Part shown: piece by piece, positions 1 to 8,626 of the stretch
Layout: each line of letters begins with the position of its first letter
How positions within the stretch are numbered: the stretch's first letter is position 1
Source: Cupriavidus lacunae
Lineage (GTDB): Bacteria; Pseudomonadota; Gammaproteobacteria; Burkholderiales; Burkholderiaceae
Assembly: GCF_003353055.1 (NCBI RefSeq)
Contig: NZ_QKWJ01000028.1
Location: 1 to 64,000, forward strand
Length of the DNA: 64,000 nucleotides
Direction of reading: 5' to 3'
Translations under genes and position numbers: made by a program
Notes under the pieces: model-generated
Databases searched by the model: none
Told to the model about the DNA's origin: nothing
The model's input: the letters and a program-made list of their open reading frames with translations, nothing else

Positions 1-117
1 GCCAAAGTCACCATGAGAAAAGCATATGGATTCCGGACCTTCCGCATGACCGAAATCGCGCTATATCACGGGCTCGGGAAGCTTCCGGAGCCAAAGCTTA
101 CCCACAGTTTTTACTGA
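1..117 (+). CDS. ISL3-family transposase, C-terminal end (cut by window)
   Basis: Frame 1 is open from the first base and ends at a TGA at 115-117, giving 38 residues. They include RKAYGFRTF, EIALYHGLGKLPEP and a final THSFY. This string matches my memory of the extreme C-terminus of ISL3-type (DDE) transposases, which typically end in an aromatic-rich TH-x-F-[FY]. Only the last fraction of the gene is visible, so catalytic residues cannot be checked. The element lies next to a chromosomal-type gene set and may mark the left boundary of an acquired segment. The family call rests on one short motif and would need a similarity search. Confidence 0.6.
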   Translation, partial: AKVTMRKAYGFRTFRMTEIALYHGLGKLPEPKLTHSFY

Positions 118-138
118 CGAGCCAGAAAAAAAAGGGCC
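118..138. repeat. Possible right terminal inverted repeat of the ISL3 element
   Basis: Just after the transposase stop comes an A-rich run ending in GGGCC at 134-138. Read from the other strand it starts GGCCC followed by a T-run, as an IS tip might. The other end is outside the window, so neither the repeat nor a target-site duplication can be confirmed. Confidence 0.25.
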
Positions 139-220
139 AAATGTTGACAAAGCCGTGGAGCGGCCCCAATGCCGGTCGGATCGTTGCACCATCACGGATA
201 GCCCCACAGTCCTGCGCTCA

Positions 221-895
221 TCACTTGTCTGATCCGCTCCCACTGCCATCATGCCCGAGAGAGCGCGGCAGATTCCACTTGTAACGCAGCGAGAGGTAAC
301 GCAACGCGAAGCACGCCATCAAGGCGGACCAGGTCCGCCCACTGGACACCCATCCCAGGCGCTCGCCGCACACCTCGATGACGGCACCCACCAGAGCCGC
401 CGACGCATAGACCTCGCGCCGAAGAATTACCGGCACCCGATTGAGTAGCACGTCACGCGCCACGCCACCACCCACGGCGGTAACTACGCCGAGCAGCACC
501 GCCACCTCGGCATTATGGCCAAAAATCAAGGCCTTCTGCGCGCCGGTCACTGCAAACAATCCCAGCCCCAGAGAATCGAACAAGGTCACCGGGTGTGCAA
601 GGCGCACGACCAGCGCGCGCGCAGTGAGCGTCACCCATGACGCTGCCATTGCGACGGCGAGATAGCGCCAATCGGTTAGTCCAGCGGGCGGCACGGCGCC
701 GATGCACAGGTCGCGCAGCACACCCCCGCCGCAAGCGACCGCAAAAGCAATGACGATGACACCGAACCAGTCGAGTCCGCGGTCTCTGGCCGCGACCGCG
801 CCGCTGAAGGCAAAGGCAAATGTGCCGGCCAGATCGAGAAACGTGAACAGACGGTGGTCATTCAGGCCGGCAAGGGCCAATTCGTGGACGTTCAT
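221..895 (-). CDS. TRIC/UPF0126 (YicG-type) membrane protein
   Basis: A 224-residue integral membrane protein with about seven hydrophobic helices and two glycine-rich repeats, GGGVLRD and GGGVARD. These are the hallmark of the bacterial TRIC (trimeric intracellular cation channel, formerly UPF0126) family. Members are proposed cation channels or small-solute carriers of the inner membrane; the substrate is unknown here. The start is taken at 895 because its ATG overlaps the stop of the upstream amidohydrolase gene (ATGA), indicating translational coupling. An in-frame start 18 bases upstream is less likely. The length fits the family. Confidence 0.88.
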   Translation of the reverse strand: MNVHELALAGLNDHRLFTFLDLAGTFAFAFSGAVAARDRGLDWFGVIVIAFAVACGGGVLRDLCIGAVPPAGLTDWRYLAVAMAASWVTLTARALVVRLAHPVTLFDSLGLGLFAVTGAQKALIFGHNAEVAVLLGVVTAVGGGVARDVLLNRVPVILRREVYASAALVGAVIEVCGERLGWVSSGRTWSALMACFALRYLSLRYKWNLPRSLGHDGSGSGSDK

Positions 896-2154
896 ACACT
901 GGGACACAACCACGCGCTGGCGGCAGTCAGCATGGCCTGCAAGCCGGTCTCGAGCGTCGGATGGATCTGCGGCGCGAACTTCGGTGAGTGGTTGCTAGGG
1001 ATCTTGTTGATGGTCCTCTCCTGTTTGGCCTTCGCGTACACCTCCGGGTTGGTACCACCGACGAACCAGAATACATAGGGCACGCCCCAAGTGCGACCGA
1101 AGATGCTGAAGTCTTCGCTGGCTGATGCCGGACCGGGTGCCTGCGACGCCTTTTCGCCAAACTGGCGGTCGAAGGCGTGCGCCACCTTTTGCGTAGCGGC
1201 CAGATCGTTCTCTGTCAACGGGTAGCTGTTGATCGTGGTGAACTCGGGCGGACGCTCGGCACCGGAGGCATCGCACTCGGCGCAACAGATGCGGCGGATC
1301 GAATTAAGCATGTATTCGCGCGTGTCCTCACTGAAGGTGCGCATGTTCAGCTTGATGGTGGCGTCGTCGGGGATGATGTTCTCCTTGGTACCGGCCTGCA
1401 ACGAGCCGATCGTGAGCACCGCCGGTTCGGTCGGCGCGATTTCCCTAGAGACAATGGTCTGCAGGCGCAACGTGGTCGCTGCGGCCATGATGACCGGATC
1501 GATCGAGGTTTGCGGCTGCGAGCCGTGCGAACCGCGCCCGAACAGCTTGATCTTCAGGCTGTCTCCGGCAGACAGCGTAATGCCGGGACGGTAGTTCACG
1601 GTGCCGGCCGCGCCGACCATCACGTGCTGCCCGAGGATGATGTCGGGCTTCGGAAAGCGGCCTTCGCCCCATTCGCCCACCATAGAGGATGCGCCCTCGG
1701 CCGTTTCCTCACCGGGCTGGAATACGATCATCAGTGTGCCGCTCCAGGCGGTGCGATTTGCAGACAGGATACGCGCGGCACCGATCATCCAGGTCACGTG
1801 CATGTCATGGCCGCATGAATGCGCGACGCCGACCTCTACGCCTTCATCGTCGCGCGCGGTCACTGTGCTGGCATACGGCAGCCCGGTGTCCTCTGCCATT
1901 GGTAGCGCATCCATGTCGGCGCGTAGCATCACGGTCGGGCCTGTGCCATTCTTCATCACGCAGACCACGCCAGTCACGCCGACGTTGCGCGTCACCTCGT
2001 AGCCCAGACCTTCCATGGCGTCGGCGACGATCTTCGCGGTGCGAACTTCCTGCATCGACAACTCCGGGTGCTGGTGGAGGTCCTTGTAGAGCGCCTCGAG
2101 TTCGGCCACCAGGGCGGGATCGGCGCGGTCGAGGGCTTCAGTGAGGGGATTCAT
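892..2154 (-). CDS. M20-family amidohydrolase (hippurate hydrolase/aminoacylase type)
   Basis: A 420-residue cytosolic metal-dependent amidase. It shows HQHPELS near residue 28, the metal-binding SCGHDMH at 113-119 and FQPGEE with the catalytic Glu pair near 149-150. A dimerisation domain sits in the middle, in the order usual for the hippurate hydrolase/IAA-amino-acid hydrolase branch of M20. Such enzymes release an amino acid from an N-acyl or N-aroyl conjugate. A ribosome binding site GGAGC precedes the ATG at 2154. It follows an MFS gene by 37 bases and overlaps the TRIC gene, so the three probably form one operon for uptake and hydrolysis of an amide. The substrate is not determinable. 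Confidence 0.9.
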   Translation of the reverse strand: MNPLTEALDRADPALVAELEALYKDLHQHPELSMQEVRTAKIVADAMEGLGYEVTRNVGVTGVVCVMKNGTGPTVMLRADMDALPMAEDTGLPYASTVTARDDEGVEVGVAHSCGHDMHVTWMIGAARILSANRTAWSGTLMIVFQPGEETAEGASSMVGEWGEGRFPKPDIILGQHVMVGAAGTVNYRPGITLSAGDSLKIKLFGRGSHGSQPQTSIDPVIMAAATTLRLQTIVSREIAPTEPAVLTIGSLQAGTKENIIPDDATIKLNMRTFSEDTREYMLNSIRRICCAECDASGAERPPEFTTINSYPLTENDLAATQKVAHAFDRQFGEKASQAPGPASASEDFSIFGRTWGVPYVFWFVGGTNPEVYAKAKQERTINKIPSNHSPKFAPQIHPTLETGLQAMLTAASAWLCPSV

Positions 2155-2191
2155 GATAGCTCCAGAAGTGTCGAAGTGAAGAACAGGAGAT

Positions 2192-3670
2192 TCAGGTTTG
2201 CACCTTCATCCCCTTGGGCACCGTGAGCACGATCGAGACGGTGGCCATCGCCACCATCAGGACGTTGAAGCCCAGCGCAACGATGGCGGCTTCGCGCACG
2301 GCCAGGTTGTCCTGGCGGCCGGCGAAGGTGATCACGCCGTCGAGCCAGTTCACGCTTTCGCTGTTAGCACTGAGCGCGGTGAAAATGGCGGCGGAAATCG
2401 CCACGCCGAAGGCGGCGCCGAGCGAGGAGGCCATCTTGTAGATGCCCGAACCAGACCCAACTTGGGCAGCCGGCAGGTTCGACAGCGCCGCGTCGGTCGA
2501 GGGTGTCGCATAGAACGCTAGACCGACGCCGAACAGCGTGTAGCCGACGATCGCGAGGAGCTTGTAGTCCGACAGCAGCAGGTTGGCAGGTGACACCATC
2601 AGGACGCCCAAGCCCGTGATCAGGCAGCCCCAGACCATCGGCTTGCGCGGGCCGAAGCGTTGCAGCAGTTTCTCGCCCACGCGGATGAACGCGATGATGG
2701 CAATCGCGTAGCCCAGCGTCAGGAAGCCGGCCTGCTGGGCGTCCATGTTGCCGCCGAGTTGCACCAGTTGCAGCGACACGATTAGCGTGCCTGCTGCTCC
2801 ATTGACGAGGAAGTTGGAAATCGTCGCACCGGTGTAGGTCGCGTTCTTGAACAGGCTGAAGTCGAAGAACGCATTGGACACCTTGCTTTCGATGCGGAAA
2901 AACAGCAAGCCGAAGACCACCGTTGCAGCCAGTAGCCCCAGGCCCATCGCACTGGTCCAACCCAGCTTGTTGCCCTGCGTCACCAGCACCTGCAATGCCA
3001 CCATGGCGACCATGAAAGCCAGCACGCCAGACAGGTCGAACTTGTAGCCGCCCGCGGTTCTTGCCTTGCTCTCAGGCGTGCCGCGCATCATCCACAGGCC
3101 GAGTACGCTAACAACGATGGCCGCCCAGAAGATCGAGCGCCAACCAAAGTTCTGCGACATCAGGCCACCGAAGAGTGAGCACAGGCCCGAACCACCCCAG
3201 GAACCGATCGACCACATGCTGATGGCCCGCTGGCGTCCAGGACCATCCCAATAGGCTTTCACCAACGCCAGACTGGCCGGCATGATGCACGCGGCCGACA
3301 GACCTTGCAGCGCCCGACCCGACAAGATCACTGGTGCGGCCAGCGGGCCCTGTGGCGTTATTGCGACCAGCAGCGAACCGGCGATGCTCAGGTAAAAACC
3401 GATGCGAGTGATCTTCAGGCGGCCTACGCGGTCGGCCAAGCCGCCCATCACCACGATAAAGATGCCCGAGAACAGCGAGGTGATAGCCACCGCGACGTTC
3501 ATCACGCTCGCATCCAAGCCGATGTCGTGACTCATGTCCGGCGCAATATTGAGAGTGGTCTGGGCGAACAGCCAGAAGTCCACGACGCCCATGATGATGC
3601 CGAGAAGCAGCCGATCGTTGCCCTCGTACACCACCTCGGACTCAACATTGGCATCCATGCCGCTCACCAT
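2192..3670 (-). CDS. MFS transporter, DHA2-like (14 TM)
   Basis: A 492-residue hydrophobic protein with the MFS loop-2/3 signature GGLADRVGRLK near residue 75, a conserved RALQGLSAA segment, and length and helix count typical of the 14-TM DHA2 branch. It sits in the inner membrane and would move small molecules in antiport or symport with protons. Located just upstream of an amidohydrolase in the same direction, it may import the amide substrate, although DHA2 members are often exporters. The start at 3670 is one of two ATGs 12 bases apart; neither has a strong ribosome binding site. Confidence 0.85.
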   Translation of the reverse strand: MVSGMDANVESEVVYEGNDRLLLGIIMGVVDFWLFAQTTLNIAPDMSHDIGLDASVMNVAVAITSLFSGIFIVVMGGLADRVGRLKITRIGFYLSIAGSLLVAITPQGPLAAPVILSGRALQGLSAACIMPASLALVKAYWDGPGRQRAISMWSIGSWGGSGLCSLFGGLMSQNFGWRSIFWAAIVVSVLGLWMMRGTPESKARTAGGYKFDLSGVLAFMVAMVALQVLVTQGNKLGWTSAMGLGLLAATVVFGLLFFRIESKVSNAFFDFSLFKNATYTGATISNFLVNGAAGTLIVSLQLVQLGGNMDAQQAGFLTLGYAIAIIAFIRVGEKLLQRFGPRKPMVWGCLITGLGVLMVSPANLLLSDYKLLAIVGYTLFGVGLAFYATPSTDAALSNLPAAQVGSGSGIYKMASSLGAAFGVAISAAIFTALSANSESVNWLDGVITFAGRQDNLAVREAAIVALGFNVLMVAMATVSIVLTVPKGMKVQT

Positions 3671-4628
3671 TGGGCCTGAAAACTTGGCCTATCCCGACGG
3701 CTGCATCATCGGGAAGATCAAATCAATCAACACCATGTTAGTGTATTGGCGATCGCCCCCTTTGTTTTCGCTGCAGTTTATCGGGGTAGCAGCCCCCAGT
3801 ATTCATGCGGTTTTCCGGTCGGCGCCCACAGAAAATCAACAACTTGCTGACTCGGTCATTCATTGCATCCGCAGATGTGCTGATCGCGACACGGGCATGG
3901 TGGCGGGGAAGCGGATCGTAAGCCTTCAAAAAGAGCTTAGCATCGTTCATTGATGCCGGCGAATTTCATTCCCCTCGTAGGTATGGTGTTGTCATATCAT
4001 CCGCTTTGACAGGGCTAGCGAGTTACACAATCGCTCAGAAAGAGGGCTTGCGAGAGCTGCACGCGATGCTTGATCGGAAGCAGATTGCGGGAAGGACGAG
4101 TGGAGAAACGAGGCGGCCGGTCGCCCCGGAAGGCCGAACATCACTGAGCACTTGCTTAGACGATCCACTTGCTATTCGGGAAAGCCTCCCATTCGCGGGA
4201 GTACCCTAGCGCAAACGGCATGTGTTAGGTCGTCCGTCACTCTGCATGGTCCAGTCGACCGATGACGGGACGGCGTTTCTCGACGATCGAACGACCGCTC
4301 GCAAAGTGGAGTTGCCATGTAAATGTCTTGACAGCGCATCGGACGAGAGTCTCCTCATGTTAAGGTTTGGGCGTGGCGGGCAGTGCGGTATTTCCTGCAA
4401 GTCGTTGGACTGGGCGTCAAGGGGAAAGCCCACGCAGAACGATGGTCCATACCAGCCAGCTTGACCTAGCCGTGCTGTTCCAGGCGAGCAGGCAGCAACC
4501 CTACAGCGACGATGGCGTCCGGGGCGCGACCGGGCATCCCCACGGAAGCGCGGATCCTGCCTTGGAACGGTAAATTGGAGGTATGATTGCATTCAAAATT
4601 GCATATCTAATTCAGACCTAGTCATATC
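3671..4628. other. Long gene-poor stretch between MFS gene and GntR gene
   Basis: About 960 bases without a convincing gene. Short open frames exist on both strands but lack ribosome binding sites and recognisable motifs. The right end, about 4580-4625, is AT-rich with two TTGCAT-type half-sites and is the likely promoter/operator of the GntR gene. The rest may be decayed sequence at the edge of the catabolic cluster. Confidence 0.5.
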
Positions 4629-5294
4629 GTGTCCACCGCAGAACTACAAGGCATCGACATTCCCGCCCAGATCGCCCAGGAAATCCGCAAGCTCATCAAC
4701 CGCGGACAGTTGCCGCCCGGGCTGCAGCTACGCCAATCCGACCTGGCCGACCGCTTCGGCATCAGCCGCGTTCCCGTGCGCGAGGCGCTGAAGCTGCTGG
4801 CGGCCGAAAGCATCATCGAGCACGATCCGAACCGGGGCTTCTTCGTCGCGCCATTGTCGACTGACGAGGCACGCCAGCTTTACCTGATGCGGCAACTGCT
4901 GGAAGCGGAACTGCTGTCCACTATCGAGTGGCCCACGCCCGCGCAACTCAAGCAGTTTAAGACGATGCTGACCGAACTCGACGAACTGCTCTCGGCCGGT
5001 AACCGCTCGGAATGGATCGAGCACCATCGCGCGTTCCACGACGCGGTGTTCGAGCTGTCGCCGAACAAGGTGCTCAAGCGCGAGGCGCTGCGGCTGATGC
5101 GGCTGACCGACCGCTACCGCGCGCTGGCCGCAGATATCACGCTGCGCGACCAGCACCTGAACGCCAACATTGAGCAGAAGCTCGTGAAGGCGTTGAGTAC
5201 AAAGAACCGGGAAATGTTGCTGGATGCCTACGCCGAAGGCCGCAAAATGGTGGCCGAGGGGCTGATGCAGATCCTTGCTGCGCGCGGCGTATGA
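4629..5294 (+). CDS. GntR-family regulator with FCD domain (first of three paralogues)
   Basis: A 221-residue transcription factor. An N-terminal winged helix (residues about 10-75) contains the recognition segment DRFGISRVPVREALKLL, followed by an all-helical FCD effector domain whose DEARQLY and HRAFHDAVF segments are typical. GntR-FCD proteins are usually repressors released by organic acids. Translation starts at a GTG. The DNA-binding part is almost identical to that of the regulator at 32474, and both bracket the aromatic cluster. It is convergent with the porin gene and separated from it by a hairpin. Confidence 0.92.
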   Translation: MSTAELQGIDIPAQIAQEIRKLINRGQLPPGLQLRQSDLADRFGISRVPVREALKLLAAESIIEHDPNRGFFVAPLSTDEARQLYLMRQLLEAELLSTIEWPTPAQLKQFKTMLTELDELLSAGNRSEWIEHHRAFHDAVFELSPNKVLKREALRLMRLTDRYRALAADITLRDQHLNANIEQKLVKALSTKNREMLLDAYAEGRKMVAEGLMQILAARGV

Positions 5295-5295
5295 A

Positions 5296-5319
5296 GCGGG
5301 GTGCTCTCCAGCGCCCCGC
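5296..5319. terminator. Hairpin between convergent GntR and porin genes
   Basis: GCGGGGTGC at 5296-5304 pairs with GCGCCCCGC at 5311-5319 (9 base pairs with one G-T wobble, 6-base loop). It sits directly after the GntR stop and just beyond the porin stop, a good position for a bidirectional terminator. No long T-run follows, so termination may be weak or Rho-assisted. Confidence 0.5.
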
Positions 5320-5328
5320 GTAGCACCA

Positions 5329-6519
5329 TCAGAAGCGGTGCATCATGCCGACTGCCGCCACGGACTGAATTTTCCCGCTGGCAAGGATGTTGCCGATCTC
5401 GGCGGCATAGGCGCCGTTGGTGTGCTGGTAGACCCCCGCCAGATAGACTGCGGTCCGCTTGGAGAAGGTGTACGTCAACTGGAGCGCACCCTGGTGGATG
5501 ATAACGTTCTTCAGTTGCTCGTTGCCGTTCTCATAGGTATAGGCTCCCCCGAGAACCAGGTCCGGCGTCAGCTCATAGCCGATGCCGCCAGCCAGCGCGT
5601 AGATCCTCGCTCCGGTGAATGTGTTGCGCGCTTGGCTGTACATGCCCGAGAAATCGAAGCGCGACACCTTGGTACGGGCGCCGGCGAGGAAGTTCGCGAT
5701 GCCGCTCTGCCCACCATTGACCGCGCCGTAGTTCTGCTCGGTATAGACTACGGCTGCGCGCGTTTCTCCGTGGTGATACCCGATCGCCGCGCTCTTGCCT
5801 GACCCGTTCTGGAAGTCTCCCGCCACTTCGCCGAAACTGTACATCAGCCCAGCCGAAAAGCTGCCGATCTCGTCGGTTGTCAGCTTGAGGGCGTTCGACA
5901 TCCGCTTTCCGCCCACGCGATCCCAATTGATGGCCGACATGCCCACCGGCGCGCCAGCGGCATTGGTGTAGGGCGGGTATGGCGCACCGGCGGCAAGGCC
6001 GGCGCCGATCTGCGCGGGGCCCTTGAGGCCGAGCAGGTCCGCGCCGAAGCTGCCGGTGCGGAAGTTCAGCATGCCGCCCGCGATGCCGGTGGCGGGGTCG
6101 ATGGCGCCGATAAGGAAGTAGTCGAACGCGAAGTCGTTCTGCTGCCCGAGGCGGAAGCCGCCGATTCCGACCTTGCGCATGCCGACCCAGGCAGAGTTCT
6201 CGAACAATGCGCCGCGCGACTGCGGATCAAGCGCCCCGGTGCTGAGGGAAATCATCGAGTCCAGGCTGAAGGATGCCTGCAGGCCGCCGCCGAGGTCCTC
6301 AGTGCCGCGCAGGTAGAACTTCGACGGGTAGATGGCGGAATCCTGCATGCGGACGTTCGAGTGGCCGCCGTTGTCGCGATAGACCGCGACACTCTCATCC
6401 AGCAGGCCGCCGATGATGACGCTGCCCTGCGCGTGCGTCACTGTGGTGGCGGCCGTCATTGCAATGCCGAATGACAGATGGCTAAGTGCCGTTGCCGGCA
6501 TTTTTCTCCGAAACGCCAT
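5329..6519 (-). CDS. OmpC-type general porin (Gram-negative porin, 16-strand)
   Basis: A 396-residue outer-membrane porin. The start at 6519 has a ribosome binding site (GGAGACA) and gives a clean signal peptide ending THAQ. The mature protein begins GSVIIGGLLDESV and has alternating beta strands and a C-terminal phenylalanine (GMMHRF), which the BAM machinery recognises. RGTEDLGGGL is the conserved porin motif after strand 2. Starting further upstream would add a non-signal extension. It is the last gene of the minus-strand catabolic arm and would admit the aromatic substrate into the periplasm. Confidence 0.92.
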   Translation of the reverse strand: MAFRRKMPATALSHLSFGIAMTAATTVTHAQGSVIIGGLLDESVAVYRDNGGHSNVRMQDSAIYPSKFYLRGTEDLGGGLQASFSLDSMISLSTGALDPQSRGALFENSAWVGMRKVGIGGFRLGQQNDFAFDYFLIGAIDPATGIAGGMLNFRTGSFGADLLGLKGPAQIGAGLAAGAPYPPYTNAAGAPVGMSAINWDRVGGKRMSNALKLTTDEIGSFSAGLMYSFGEVAGDFQNGSGKSAAIGYHHGETRAAVVYTEQNYGAVNGGQSGIANFLAGARTKVSRFDFSGMYSQARNTFTGARIYALAGGIGYELTPDLVLGGAYTYENGNEQLKNVIIHQGALQLTYTFSKRTAVYLAGVYQHTNGAYAAEIGNILASGKIQSVAAVGMMHRF

Positions 6520-6614
6520 TCCGTGTCTCCGTTGTTCGAATTTATTGTTGTTGTGCCCGCGCTGCAGGGATGCGGGCGGGATTTTGTCGGCCGGCAGGTT
6601 TGCGATCGTCCGGC

Positions 6615-7166
6615 TCAGCCGGCCGGCTCCGGGTCCCATGTCGGAATCCAGAGCAGTTCTCGCGCAGCGGCAGCGTCGGTCGACGAAAATTCACCGTAGC
6701 TGCCGTGCGCGTACAGCAGCGGGCGAGCGCGATCGGCGCGCGGCGTTGCGGTGTCGATGGCGCCGAAGAGAATGCCGTGCGTGCCGACATCCACGGCACT
6801 GGCCACTCGGCAATCGAAGCTGACCAGCGCGTCACGGAGTACTGGTGCGCCGGTGCTGGCACGTCCCCATACGCCGTCGGCAAACTTTTCCTCTGCCGGC
6901 ATGGGGCTGGCAAAGCGGTCGGCCAGCCGACGGCTTTCCATCGCAAGCACGTTCACCGCGAAGATGCCCGACGCCTGGATGGCGTGGAACGACGCGCTGT
7001 TGCGGTTGACGCAGGCGAGCAGCGTTGGCGGATCGGCCGATACGGAGCAGACGGCCGTGGCCGTCAGCCCCGCCCGCGAGCCGTCCGCCGACAGCGTGGT
7101 GATCAGGCAGACGTGTCCGGCGAGGCAGCGCATCGCTGTCTTGAACTGGTTGGCGTCGATGCTCAT
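6615..7166 (-). CDS. Flavin reductase (HpaC/HsaB-type) of a two-component monooxygenase
   Basis: A 183-residue FMN-binding flavin reductase domain protein. It begins with a conserved FKTAMRCLAGHVCLITT-type segment, followed by GLTATAVCSVSADPPTLLACVNR and a GIFAVNVL motif, as in HpaC and HsaB. These enzymes use NAD(P)H to make free reduced flavin for a separate oxygenase. The probable partner is the acyl-CoA-dehydrogenase-like monooxygenase at 14548 in the divergent arm, since no other flavin monooxygenase of that class is visible. It lies 21 bases after the dienelactone hydrolase gene on the same strand. Confidence 0.88.
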   Translation of the reverse strand: MSIDANQFKTAMRCLAGHVCLITTLSADGSRAGLTATAVCSVSADPPTLLACVNRNSASFHAIQASGIFAVNVLAMESRRLADRFASPMPAEEKFADGVWGRASTGAPVLRDALVSFDCRVASAVDVGTHGILFGAIDTATPRADRARPLLYAHGSYGEFSSTDAAAARELLWIPTWDPEPAG

Positions 7167-7187
7167 GGCGGGTTCTCCGTCCCCAGG

Positions 7188-7934
7188 CTATGCGACCGTG
7201 GTGCCGGCAGCGAGATGGCGGGCGAAGTGCAGCACGGTGCGACCGTGCGCCTGCATGGCGGCGAGCGGCTGGTAGCTGGCACGCTCCCAGCAGTTGAAAC
7301 CGTGGCTTGCTCCTGGGTAGACAAAGAACTTCGCCGTGTCCCGGTCGGCGAAGGCTGCCCTGACGCGCTCTACCGCGGCGAGCGGGATCATGGGATCCGT
7401 CTCGCCGTAGTGGAACAGCATCGGGCAGCGCACGGCCGCCGCCTTCTGCAACTGGTCCTGAATGCCGCCGCCGTAGTAGCACGCGGCTGCCTCCACCAGT
7501 CCCGCAGCGGCTGCAAGATAGGCCAGCCGGCCGCCGATGCAGAAGCCGAGCGCGCCCACGCCGCCCGTCACTTCGGGACGCGTGCGCAGCGAGCGGACGG
7601 TGCCTTCCAGGTCGGCCCCGATCTCGGCCATGTCGGCGCGAATGAGCATGTCTCGCGCGCGCGCGGCTTCGTCGCCCACATAGCCGAACGATTCGCGCGG
7701 CGCCTGCCGCCAGAACACGTCGGGCGCGAGCACGACAAAGCCCAGTTGCGCGTACTGCTCGGCCACGGCCCGGATATGGCGGTTTACGCCGAAGATTTCC
7801 TGGAAGAGGACAATCCCGGGGCCCGTTCTCGCCGGCGGCAGTGCGAGATAGCCTTGGTAAGCTCGGCCATCGGCTGCCGGGATGTCGATCCAGCTCGTGC
7901 GGATCGTCGTGTTTTCGTCGATGTTTTCCTTCAT
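7188..7934 (-). CDS. Dienelactone hydrolase family protein
   Basis: A 248-residue alpha/beta hydrolase of the dienelactone hydrolase family. The nucleophile elbow GFCIGG carries the family Cys, the acid is in GETDPMIP, and the His is in PGASHGFN. PGIVLFQEIFG is also typical. Classical members open dienelactones to maleylacetate, and others act on lactones or esters in ring-cleavage pathways. The start at 7934 is chosen because the upstream 24 codons look non-coding and a purine-rich site precedes this ATG. It lies 17 bases from the RraA gene upstream, in the same operon. Confidence 0.88.
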   Translation of the reverse strand: MKENIDENTTIRTSWIDIPAADGRAYQGYLALPPARTGPGIVLFQEIFGVNRHIRAVAEQYAQLGFVVLAPDVFWRQAPRESFGYVGDEAARARDMLIRADMAEIGADLEGTVRSLRTRPEVTGGVGALGFCIGGRLAYLAAAAGLVEAAACYYGGGIQDQLQKAAAVRCPMLFHYGETDPMIPLAAVERVRAAFADRDTAKFFVYPGASHGFNCWERASYQPLAAMQAHGRTVLHFARHLAAGTTVA

Positions 7935-7951
7935 GTCGTCTCTCTCGTTCC

Positions 7952-8626
7952 TCAGCCCCAGCCAAAGATGTCGAGCGTGGTCTCGCCCGCACGGAGTCGG
8001 CGGCACTGATCAGCCTCGTTCGCTTCTCGCGCAATTCCGGCCTCCACCACCGTGCCCGCACGGTCGCGCGGAATGCAGACCACGCCGTCGCTGTCACCAA
8101 CGATCAGGTCGCCGGCATGCACGGTGACGTCGCCGAACACGGTCGGCGCGTTGATCCAGCCGCGCGCGCCGAAATCCTTGCCGGTGCCGCGAATGCACAA
8201 GCCGCGGGCGAACACCGGGAAGCCGATCTCTTCCAGCAGCCCGCCGTCGCGCACGCAGCCGTCGATGACTAGGCCGGCGAGGCCGCGCACCTGGCTGGCG
8301 GTGGACATGACTTCGCCCCAGTAGCCGTGCTCGAAAGCGTCGCTGACCGACACCACCAGCACGTCGCCTGGTTGCGCGGCGTAGATGGCGCGGTGCAGCC
8401 ACAGGTTGTCGCCGCCCGGCGCATGCACTGTGACGGCGGGGCCGCACAGCCTGAATCCCGGTGCGACGGGTTTGATCGCCGACGCAAACGCTCCGATCTT
8501 CCCGCCGGCCTCATGCAGCGTTGCCGTGGGGATGGCGCGGGCGGCGTCGACGATTTGCGGAGCGGTACGCGCGAAATCCAGTTGCGTGGTATCGCGTGGA
8601 TCGATGCGGTCGATGGAGATAGTCAT
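7952..8626 (-). CDS. RraA-family aldolase, copy 1 (CHA/HMG aldolase-like)
   Basis: A 224-residue protein of the RraA / 4-hydroxy-4-methyl-2-oxoglutarate aldolase fold. The catalytic segment DGCVRD (Arg-Asp pair) and the preceding YWGE loop are both present, so metal-dependent aldolase or decarboxylase chemistry is plausible. In protocatechuate 4,5-cleavage and gallate pathways this fold supplies the last step, splitting 4-carboxy-4-hydroxy-2-oxoadipate to pyruvate and oxaloacetate. The ATG overlaps the stop of the next RraA gene (ATGA at 8623-8626). It is the third of three tandem paralogues in transcription order. Confidence 0.88.
   Translation of the reverse strand: MTISIDRIDPRDTTQLDFARTAPQIVDAARAIPTATLHEAGGKIGAFASAIKPVAPGFRLCGPAVTVHAPGGDNLWLHRAIYAAQPGDVLVVSVSDAFEHGYWGEVMSTASQVRGLAGLVIDGCVRDGGLLEEIGFPVFARGLCIRGTGKDFGARGWINAPTVFGDVTVHAGDLIVGDSDGVVCIPRDRAGTVVEAGIAREANEADQCRRLRAGETTLDIFGWG

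Noticed and set aside
4222..4573. Overlapping open frames on both strands in the gap before the first GntR gene
   Set aside because: No ribosome binding site, no recognisable motif and mutually shadowing frames in GC-rich DNA; treated as non-coding.
6486..8009. A 507-codon plus-strand frame across the flavin reductase and dienelactone hydrolase genes
   Set aside because: It is the antisense shadow of two clear minus-strand enzyme genes and has Arg/Gly/Ala-rich composition without domains.
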